A stretch of 14,473 nt of DNA from positions 10,608 to 25,080 of the forward strand of contig JAGODU010000053.1 of assembly GCA_017998095.1 (NCBI GenBank), in the 5' to 3' direction. This DNA comes from Prolixibacteraceae bacterium (lineage in GTDB: Bacteria > Bacteroidota > Bacteroidia > Bacteroidales > Prolixibacteraceae). Made by a program: the position numbers and the translations under genes. Below are positions 8,754-14,473 of the stretch, piece by piece. Numbering within the stretch: position 1 is the first letter of the stretch; the number at the start of each line of letters is the position of its first letter. The notes beneath the pieces were generated by a model, which ran no database searches, had not been told where the DNA came from, and was given only the letters and a program-made list of their open reading frames with translations.

Positions 8754-8764
8754 GAACCGGGTTC
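8754..8764. repeat. Short palindrome upstream of the seven-gene unit
   Basis: GAACC-G-GGTTC is an 11-base palindrome with perfect arms, in the 99-base gap between the kinase stop and the start of the barrel gene, 40 bases before that start. It is the most GC-rich spot in an AT-rich gap. It could be an operator or chance; no T-run follows, so it is not a standard terminator. Confidence 0.25.
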
Positions 8765-8813
8765 AACTATTTTGTTAATTGTATAATTACATTAGTGTAT
8801 TCCTTAAACGTCA

Positions 8814-9863
8814 CTATATTAATGCCAAATAAATTCCAAGAATAACCAGGATTATAAATAGGATTATAAATATTGCTATATAAAATGGCCTGTGTTTATC
8901 AACAGTATTGCGATCAGTTCTTTGTCTTTTTTTAAGTTTTATAAATCTTCCTGAATCATTATTTCTATTTTCAATCCAGTTTGTATTAAGTTCATTTGTC
9001 TCGTTTAGAAACTCATTTGTTTTGTAGACAGGTATTTTCTTATTCCATAGTGCGTCGGCAAGCATGTAACCGTCGGGAATACGTAAAGAGCGGTCTTTTA
9101 CCAGGCAGCAGGCAACTATTTCAGCTAACCATCCTGGAACCCGGTTGTTGAACTCTTTAACTTTTGGAGGATCTTCATGGATTATTTGGTGTAAAGTGGC
9201 AATATGGTTATCACTCCTGAAAGGCAGCTGGCCTGTTAAGCATTCGAACATAATTACTCCAAGGCTGTATATATCGCTTCTGCCATCTGCTTTGATCTTT
9301 CCTTCTGCCTGTTCGGGACTCATATACTCAGGTGTTCCTAAAATTGCTCCATACTGGCTTAGTGATTCAACACCTTTGGAGTACATAATACCAAAATCCA
9401 TTAAAACAGGTCTACCATCAGTTGTAATAAATATATTTGAGCTTTTAACATCCCTGTGTACAACTCCTTTTTGATGGATATATCCCAAAGCTTGTGCTAT
9501 AGGATGCAAATAAAGTATAGTATCATCAACCCCAATTGTTCCTCTTGATTTAATTTTTTCACGCAATGTTACACCTTCAAGATATTCCATTGACATGTAA
9601 TGTACAGAATCTACTGATCCAAAATCATATACTGTGACTATATTCTGATGTTTAAACTGACCGCAAATCTGTGCCTCCCGCAGAAATCTTCCGATAAATT
9701 CCTTATCATGCACAAGATTCTGATGAATAACTTTAAGTGCTACAAGCCGGTTAAGACTGTTTTGAATGGCTTTGTATACTGTTGCCATGCCTCCGCGACC
9801 TATCACCGAAAGGATCTCGTATTTATCTCCTAAAGCTTCCCTGATTAATACTTCGGATTCCAT
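8814..9863 (-). CDS. Hanks-type Ser/Thr protein kinase, tail-anchored
   Basis: 349 residues with a complete PknB-like kinase domain (about 15-275): glycine loop GRGGMA (22-27), catalytic Lys44 (VALKVI), Glu63 in helix C, catalytic loop HRDVKSSN (136-143, Asp138 and Asn143), DFG at 156-158, activation loop with LGTPEYMSPEQ (175-185) and DIYSLGV in helix F. All catalytic residues are present, so it should be active, and the Arg before the catalytic Asp suggests activation-loop phosphorylation. A polar, basic linker follows (IKLKKRQRTDRN), then one membrane helix at about 327-347 that ends the protein, leaving almost nothing outside. It therefore has no PASTA or other sensor domain and must receive its signal from a partner. 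The PP2C and FHA genes upstream are its likely eraser and reader. The product phosphorylates Ser/Thr on proteins at the cytoplasmic face of the membrane. Confidence 0.95.
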   Translation of the reverse strand: MESEVLIREALGDKYEILSVIGRGGMATVYKAIQNSLNRLVALKVIHQNLVHDKEFIGRFLREAQICGQFKHQNIVTVYDFGSVDSVHYMSMEYLEGVTLREKIKSRGTIGVDDTILYLHPIAQALGYIHQKGVVHRDVKSSNIFITTDGRPVLMDFGIMYSKGVESLSQYGAILGTPEYMSPEQAEGKIKADGRSDIYSLGVIMFECLTGQLPFRSDNHIATLHQIIHEDPPKVKEFNNRVPGWLAEIVACCLVKDRSLRIPDGYMLADALWNKKIPVYKTNEFLNETNELNTNWIENRNNDSGRFIKLKKRQRTDRNTVDKHRPFYIAIFIILFIILVILGIYLALI

Positions 9864-9904
9864 TAGTCTCTTACATTTTAATTGCTTTCCTCAATAGTGA
9901 AAAA

Positions 9905-9921
9905 AATATGATGTTCATATT
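9905..9921. repeat. Inverted repeat upstream of the kinase gene
   Basis: AATATGA-TGT-TCATATT: perfect 7-base arms around a 3-base centre, about 42 bases before the kinase start in a 255-base gap. It could be an operator or a leader hairpin. The AT-rich context makes chance possible. Nothing else recognisable lies in 9864-10118. Confidence 0.3.
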
Positions 9922-10118
9922 ATATAGGAAAAGTAGAATAAACCTCTGTTTGAACCATAATTAATGTCAGTTTTAAATTCAGTGATTTAAAACTTATTAA
10001 AATCTTCTTCATGTGTGTTTACATTTATTCCACTGCTCAACATGTATTGCCTTCTTTATCACCAGAAGTCTCTCGAATTAAATAATTAAACATTTGTTTC
10101 GCGGCTAATAATCTCTCC

Positions 10119-11498
10119 TTAAAACCTGAAAATGAATCCCAGGCCACCTGCAATAGTAAAATCCTTGTAAACATTAAGATCATAACTTCCTCCAATTGCT
10201 ACATTTAGACCAAAATGGTCTGAAAAATACCAGTCGTAACCAATCAACAGACTGGGTCCGTACATCAAACTATATTCACTAAAGGAACTACCAAATGGGT
10301 TAATATAGACTTCCCCATAAACACCAAAAGTGCCATATTGAAGGTCTGAATAGAGGTAATCCCAGAAATATAATTTTACACCACCTGAATATAAAAATGA
10401 AGGGTCACCTCCAAATGGTAAATAGCCTGCACCTCCATGTATTCCAAGTCTCATTTTACCCGGAGTCATGTATTGTAATTCCAGACCAAGACCTCCATAA
10501 TTGGTCCCCCCTCCTAACCCTATAGAAAAATAATTACCCTCTTTCCGAATTTGTTTTATTTGCTGCTTATTTAATTTTGTAGGCTTCTGAGTAACTGATT
10601 TCTGATCTCCGGAAGATGAAACTGTTCTTTCAGTTCTTGTTACCGGTTTATACACTGTCTTTTCCTCTGGTCTGGAAAATATTTCACTTGTACCATTCTT
10701 ATATATGATCATATTAACTTCAGAAATATTTATTTCTCTGGCAATGTTATCGGCCCGGCTATAATCAATATATATAATTAGATCTGGAGTTATTTCAAGT
10801 ACTTTTGATTTTATTTCCTCACCATTTCGCTTAAAAATTATATCTTGAGTAACTTTAGATTCTTCTTCATGTTTCCCAATAGAAGTGACTTCAGTTTCTT
10901 TGATTCTGTTTTTAGAGGTTACATCTTGTTTAATACTTTCTTCCTGATAGTTTTTTTCTTTAATATCAGTTGACTTAGTCTCGGTAACAGCCAATTTTTC
11001 TTTATCTGCTGTAGTTTCCTGAATTGACTTTTTCTCTGACTGTGTCTTGGATGCAATATTTACAGGTACTATGCTGTAAACTTCAAAAGGTCTTTCATAT
11101 CTTCTTATATCATTGCTGGTATGGGTTCTATATTCAATAACCATTTTATATCGTCCTTCTTTATCAAGTTTTGGTACAGTAATCTCATTAATATCTCTAT
11201 TGATCCATGGAGTCCAGCTTAATAATGATTTGTTAACTGATCCTCCACCACCCTGGGGAACTTCAAGCCGGTACCTGTATTGAAAAACAATTGACTGATT
11301 GACATAGAAACTCAGGTTCACTTTCTCCATGATACGAATCCTTTCAGGAATAGGACTTGTAAAATTAAAAGGGGTCTGTTCAGAAAAACTTGTCTCTGAG
11401 AAAGACAGATCATAATAAGGCTGAGGTATACCTAAGCCATAAGAATTACTTCCGGCAGAGAGTAATATAAAAAATACAAAATTCTTTAAACTGTTCAT
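10119..11498 (-). CDS. Envelope protein: Ig-like region, charged linker, DGSEIKAK-type domain and C-terminal barrel
   Basis: 459 residues with a Sec signal (FVFFILLSAG, cleavage near 20). Residues about 25-140 are beta-rich (FQYRYRLEV, YKMVIEYRTHT). About 150-217 is a low-complexity Lys/Glu/Thr/Ser linker, probably disordered. About 218-273 is a compact domain (DIIFKRNGEEIKSKVLEIT, later VNMIIYKNGTSE) also present in the protein at 13708-14352. After a second linker, residues about 322-459 are glycine- and aromatic-rich strands (YFSIGLGGG, LGLELQYM, SLLIGYDWYFS) ending GFIFRF, with a terminal Phe as expected for an outer-membrane barrel. The protein thus looks anchored in the outer membrane with a long periplasmic N-terminal arm; the linker would allow it to reach inner-membrane partners. 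It lies between the phosphatase and kinase genes. No enzyme motif is seen and I know no name for it. Confidence 0.78.
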   Translation of the reverse strand: MNSLKNFVFFILLSAGSNSYGLGIPQPYYDLSFSETSFSEQTPFNFTSPIPERIRIMEKVNLSFYVNQSIVFQYRYRLEVPQGGGGSVNKSLLSWTPWINRDINEITVPKLDKEGRYKMVIEYRTHTSNDIRRYERPFEVYSIVPVNIASKTQSEKKSIQETTADKEKLAVTETKSTDIKEKNYQEESIKQDVTSKNRIKETEVTSIGKHEEESKVTQDIIFKRNGEEIKSKVLEITPDLIIYIDYSRADNIAREINISEVNMIIYKNGTSEIFSRPEEKTVYKPVTRTERTVSSSGDQKSVTQKPTKLNKQQIKQIRKEGNYFSIGLGGGTNYGGLGLELQYMTPGKMRLGIHGGAGYLPFGGDPSFLYSGGVKLYFWDYLYSDLQYGTFGVYGEVYINPFGSSFSEYSLMYGPSLLIGYDWYFSDHFGLNVAIGGSYDLNVYKDFTIAGGLGFIFRF

Positions 11499-11578
11499 AT
11501 TAAAGACTGATATTAAGTTTCGATATAAAGTGTTTTTCTTTAATCATTAGCTCATCATAATGCATATATGTTCTTTTA

Positions 11579-12442
11579 TCATTCCTGATCATTCTTATTT
11601 ATAGTCAAATCTGATCCGGTTTTATCCATTGGCAGTATTCTTATGGTATTGTCATCTTCTAATGATTTTTGTCTCTTAATAGGACCAAATCGTCCTATAA
11701 CAACACTGATATTGTCATCTGAGCCATTATTTAACGCCCAGGTTATTAGTTCTTTAGTTATCTTTTTCAGGGATTTTCCATTGTATATAATCTCTTCTAA
11801 TAATTCTGAATAATCCTTTGTTTTGTCAATTATCAGTCCATCAGAACAAAGCAAGAATATATCCCCTTTGTTTAAAACTTCATAATCTCCCAATTCCGGG
11901 AAAATATCAGGTTTATCTGAACCGCCATCAATAATCTTTGTTACAATGTTTTTATATTGATTAATAATCGTGGTATTAGCATCATATTTATAATTTTTAA
12001 GATAATCCTGAATGTAACTGTGGTCTTCTGTTATTAGTTTTACAACACCATCACTAATCAGGTAAATCCTGCTATCACCCAAATTTCCCCACACATATTT
12101 TCCATCTTTTATAAGAACTGCAGCTAATGTTGAGCCCATACCTTTGAGTTGCGGATTAGCAGCGATTTTATCAGCGATACATGTTTGTGCAACAAGGAAT
12201 GATTTTTCAAGTAAATCTTTGAGAATGATTTGTGAATTATTCTTCTTTATCTCCTTTTTAATAAAATCAGTTACAGATGACAGTACACTTTTACTTGCAA
12301 GATCTCCTCCGATCATACCTCCCATTCCATCGGCCACAGCCAGGAAATAGGTACGTCTGGCAAGTTTTATGTCTGTGAGATTATCCTCATTGTTGTTTCT
12401 TAAACCCTTATGTGATAATATTTCAGTTTTAAACCTCGTCAT
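11579..12442 (-). CDS. PP2C-family Ser/Thr protein phosphatase
   Basis: 287 residues, cytoplasmic, of the PrpC/Stp/PppA type. Motifs in order: RNNNED (15-20, metal ligand Asp20), VADGMGG (36-42, Asp38), GMGSTLAAVLI (101-111), GNLGDSRIYLI (119-129), FLLCSDGL (196-203, Asp201) and GSDDNISVVI (240-249, Asp243). All the acidic residues that bind the two catalytic Mn/Mg ions are present, so it should be active. It removes phosphate from Ser/Thr residues and is the natural opponent of the kinase encoded two genes downstream. The tail after residue 255 is an acidic extension containing DNTIRIL. Thr266 with Ile at +3 fits the kind of phospho-Thr site FHA domains bind (inference). No membrane segment is visible. 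It lies 85 bases after the FHA gene. Confidence 0.95.
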   Translation of the reverse strand: MTRFKTEILSHKGLRNNNEDNLTDIKLARRTYFLAVADGMGGMIGGDLASKSVLSSVTDFIKKEIKKNNSQIILKDLLEKSFLVAQTCIADKIAANPQLKGMGSTLAAVLIKDGKYVWGNLGDSRIYLISDGVVKLITEDHSYIQDYLKNYKYDANTTIINQYKNIVTKIIDGGSDKPDIFPELGDYEVLNKGDIFLLCSDGLIIDKTKDYSELLEEIIYNGKSLKKITKELITWALNNGSDDNISVVIGRFGPIKRQKSLEDDNTIRILPMDKTGSDLTINKNDQE

Positions 12443-12527
12443 CTTTAATATATGTTGGTTGTTGTTGAATATAAGACAGATACATGCACTTTATCAGGCG
12501 TTGATTTCGTATCTTCATTCAAAGCTT

Positions 12528-13466
12528 TTATATCTTATATTTCATTTCAACCTCCCCAAATGTCAATACTGAACCGGCATTGAGCTCAGCAGATGTATTT
12601 GGAGGTAAGTCTTTGCCATCCAGTTTTGTATAATTTGTTTCACTGAGGTTTTTAATATAGAGTTTAGCATCTTTCAGGATAACTTCTGCCTGCTTGCGCG
12701 AAATAGTCCTTTCTTTTAATTGAATATGTGCAAAATCACGTGGCCCGATAACACGTTCACGTCCAATAGTAACTATACTTCCTTCTTCGGTCGGGTATCC
12801 ACCTATCTTAATAATTCGTCCTTTATCGTCACCTGTCAGTACCTCGAATTCTCCAGGGATGAATTTCATCGTTTTGGGAACTGATACAGGAATGACCATA
12901 GTTTTAAGGTTGTCTTTTTGTACAGACAGATCTATTCCATTTAATGGAGATTTCATTCCGGTTTCAGGGGACACGGGAATTTCATCTTTTTTCCGTTTAC
13001 TCAGTAAAACAATGATTAAAATAAGAACCAGAGCAGATACTCCTACAATTAATATCAATAACCAATTATTTTGCAACCAGGAAATAGGAGGTTCTGAAAA
13101 TGATTCCGGTACAGGTAAATCAACCTTGGTTTTTGATCTTTCACTAATAAATGGCAGATCGGTTGCAGAATCTATGTATAAAATCCCATTAACTATATAT
13201 TTTACATTTGTCTCCGGTTTACTCCCAGCAGTGTGAACTTTAATAATAGCTCCATAATCATCTTTAAGATAATAATAGGATGTTGTTTTTTCAGTGGCCT
13301 CTACATACTGAATTGCAAGTCCGGTAACTTCAATTTCTTCCTGATCATAGGCAGCAGGGTCTTTTAGTATGTCTTTTAACTCGATCAATTGTTTGCCCTG
13401 AGCAGCTATGCACAGGAAAGAAATGATACAGATACTAACCAATAATCGGAATGGCTTCTTGTTCAT
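12528..13466 (-). CDS. Membrane FHA-domain protein with periplasmic OB-like domain
   Basis: 312 residues. A Sec signal (1-24, ICIISFLCIAAQG) leads into a periplasmic domain of about 25-105 with OB-fold-like features (LKDPAAYDQEEIEVTG, YYLKDDYGAIIKV). A membrane helix lies at about 135-155 (WLLILIVGVSALVLILIIV), followed by KRKK as the positive-inside stop. The cytoplasmic part ends in an FHA domain (about 207-312) with GRERVI (Gly235-Arg236), ISRKQAEV (Ser256-Arg257) and NLSETNYTKLDG (Asn278). The usual His of SxxH is Gln259. FHA domains bind phospho-threonine peptides, so this protein should read the kinase's output and pass it across the membrane, or the reverse. The juxtamembrane segment has two Lys-Thr-Met motifs (Thr189, Thr199) that could be phosphorylated. 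It has the strongest ribosome site in the window. Confidence 0.9.
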   Translation of the reverse strand: MNKKPFRLLVSICIISFLCIAAQGKQLIELKDILKDPAAYDQEEIEVTGLAIQYVEATEKTTSYYYLKDDYGAIIKVHTAGSKPETNVKYIVNGILYIDSATDLPFISERSKTKVDLPVPESFSEPPISWLQNNWLLILIVGVSALVLILIIVLLSKRKKDEIPVSPETGMKSPLNGIDLSVQKDNLKTMVIPVSVPKTMKFIPGEFEVLTGDDKGRIIKIGGYPTEEGSIVTIGRERVIGPRDFAHIQLKERTISRKQAEVILKDAKLYIKNLSETNYTKLDGKDLPPNTSAELNAGSVLTFGEVEMKYKI

Positions 13467-13473
13467 AATAGTT

Positions 13474-13478
13474 CCTCC
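13474..13478 (-). promoter_or_regulatory. Strong ribosome binding site of the FHA gene
   Basis: On the minus strand GGAGG stands 7 bases before the ATG at 13466. It is a near-ideal Shine-Dalgarno sequence, unlike nearly all the other starts here, which are AT-rich and SD-poor as is usual in Bacteroidota. It fixes the start and hints at high translation. Confidence 0.6.
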
Positions 13479-13648
13479 ATCTGTTTGATAATCAGTAATA
13501 ATAAAAATATTTTAGGTTTTATTTAACAACAACTTGTGAGGACTAAAAATAGCTTATAGTTAACTCGATTAGAATCACTACTATTAAGTATATACAGTCA
13601 TTACCGTTAAGTATTTTATCCTTTCAAGATATTGTGTAATATAGACTT

Positions 13649-13668
13649 GAATAAGTTTTACCTTATTC
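13649..13668. repeat. Inverted repeat downstream of the DGSEIKAK-domain gene
   Basis: GAATAAG and CTTATTC, perfect 7-base arms around 6 bases, about 40 bases past the stop of the gene at 13708-14352. It could stop transcription, but the stem is AT-rich and there is no clear T-run on the minus strand. The rest of the 241-base gap to the FHA gene shows only the ribosome site. Confidence 0.3.
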
Positions 13669-13707
13669 TTAACTGCAGGGCATTAATAATTTTAAGAGTT
13701 AATTTGT

Positions 13708-14352
13708 CTATTCAGATGCCGAAATTATAATAAGTGCTGCTGCGACATTTATTCCCACGCCTATACCAAAACTTCTCCATACTCTTCTGGATTTGATACT
13801 TTTTGCTTCCTGAGAATAACACTGATAATATGTTGAATTTTTAAGAAGCTCAGGGTCAGGCATTGTAAAAGTGTGGGATTGGGGTTCAGCGGTTGAACAC
13901 GCAATTGCAGGTATTACTCCGATAATTGCACCGCCCAATAATGTTGCAGCAATAGTCCAGCTTGCAGCTTCCTTGTATCCTTTATAGTATCTGAAAGCAT
14001 CCTGTTGTCCCTGAAAACATAGATCCTGATTGCTTGTCTTTCCAATATATAATTCAGCTGGCTCTTTGTAATGCTGAAAATTGTCTTGTTTTTGCGTTTG
14101 AATGGCAGGTTTATCTTCCAGCTTCATCGTCTCTCGAGTTCCATCTTCATAAATGATCATTAATACCTCAGGTAACAGTATATTCCTTAAAGGACCATCT
14201 AATTGATCATATCTCTTATATTTTATGGTTTCATTCGTCAGTTCAATTATCTTGGCTTTTATTTCTGAACCATCTTTCAGATAGATAACATCCTGACAGA
14301 AAAGTGTTTGCATACACACTAATATTGCTGAAGTAAGCAGTAGTTTTTTCAT
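13708..14352 (-). CDS. Exported or membrane protein with DGSEIKAK-type domain and two hydrophobic helices
   Basis: 214 residues. A Sec signal occupies residues 1-20 (LLLTSAILVCMQTLFC). Residues 21-76 form a compact domain (DVIYLKDGSEIKAKIIELT, later VLMIIYEDGTRE) of a kind widespread in Bacteroidota envelope proteins, and repeated at residues 218-273 of the protein at 10119-11498. A polar spacer leads to a hydrophobic helix at about 132-152 (TIAATLLGGAIIGVIPAIA) and a second at about 194-212 (SFGIGVGINVAAALIIIS), separated by a short loop. With a cleaved signal, the small domain would be periplasmic and the two helices would hold the protein in the inner membrane. No catalytic motif is seen. 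It is the first complete gene of the signalling group, 241 bases before the FHA gene, so it may be transcribed separately. Function unknown. Confidence 0.8.
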   Translation of the reverse strand: MKKLLLTSAILVCMQTLFCQDVIYLKDGSEIKAKIIELTNETIKYKRYDQLDGPLRNILLPEVLMIIYEDGTRETMKLEDKPAIQTQKQDNFQHYKEPAELYIGKTSNQDLCFQGQQDAFRYYKGYKEAASWTIAATLLGGAIIGVIPAIACSTAEPQSHTFTMPDPELLKNSTYYQCYSQEAKSIKSRRVWRSFGIGVGINVAAALIIISASE

Positions 14353-14473
14353 AAATTTTAATGTGATTAACTATTAATATGTCTGTTTCAGTGATAGTAT
14401 TATTACCCGTTAAGCCCTGATTAACTTATTGCTGATTGTTTAAATCATGTTTGGCAGAATACAGTTTCAAATT

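Noticed and set aside
8750..8775. tRNA-like T-loop (GGTTCAA / GGTTCG) in the gap before the barrel gene
   Set aside because: No matching T-stem, anticodon arm or acceptor stem on either strand; the resemblance comes from the short palindrome.
10051..10068. CTTCT...AGAAG hairpin as a terminator of the gene at 10119-11498
   Set aside because: Only five base pairs, an 8-base loop and no T-run on the minus strand.
12859..13236. Plus-strand frame of 125 codons
   Set aside because: It is the antisense shadow of the FHA gene, whose motifs and signal peptide are unambiguous.
11579..13466. A complete TerY-P triad
   Set aside because: PP2C and kinase are present, but the vWA proteins are exported and no ter genes or cytoplasmic TerY-type vWA protein is visible.

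Overview
The window looks like a stretch of a Bacteroidota chromosome. It is AT-rich, most starts lack a strong Shine-Dalgarno sequence, several proteins carry Sec or lipoprotein signals followed by outer-membrane-barrel-like C-termini, one protein has SprB-like repeats, and the largest gene resembles the vWA protein TssR of Bacteroidota type VI secretion. All twelve genes I accept are on the minus strand, so transcription runs from high to low coordinates. I see no tRNA, rRNA, CRISPR array, transposase or phage gene.

The right half (14352 down to 8814) is a Ser/Thr-phosphorylation signalling set. In transcription order it holds: an exported or membrane protein with a small 'DGSEIKAK' domain (13708-14352); a membrane FHA protein with a periplasmic OB-like domain (12528-13466); a PP2C phosphatase (11579-12442); an envelope protein that repeats the same small domain and ends in a predicted barrel (10119-11498); and a tail-anchored Hanks-type kinase (8814-9863). 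Gaps here are 80-255 bases, so there may be several transcripts.

The left half (8714 down to the window edge) is a tight run of seven genes with gaps of -4, 10, 2, 10, 10 and 108 bases. It holds: an outer-membrane-barrel-like protein (7131-8714); an inner-membrane protein with a cytoplasmic zinc ribbon and two external SprB-like repeats (6085-7134); a lipoprotein (5571-6074); a small exported vWA-like protein (4930-5568); a large exported vWA protein resembling TssR (2517-4919); an ABC ATPase of the LolD/MacB/FtsE type (1610-2506); and an FtsX/MacB-type permease cut by the window edge (1-1501). The permease is an open reading frame that runs off the left end with no stop codon.

Working model (inference): kinase, phosphatase and FHA protein form a reversible phospho-threonine switch at the inner membrane, and the seven-gene unit is an envelope-spanning machine powered by the ABC pair. 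The mix of TssR-like, lipoprotein, FHA, kinase and phosphatase genes recalls the post-translational control set of type VI secretion, but no sheath, tube, baseplate or ClpV gene is visible in these 14.5 kb.

Intergenic stretches are all shorter than 300 bases. 9864-10118 and 13467-13707 hold only weak inverted repeats and a ribosome binding site. 14353-14473, 12443-12527, 11499-11578 and 1502-1609 show nothing I can name. I found no convincing Bacteroidota promoter (TTTG / TAnnTTTG) in these gaps.
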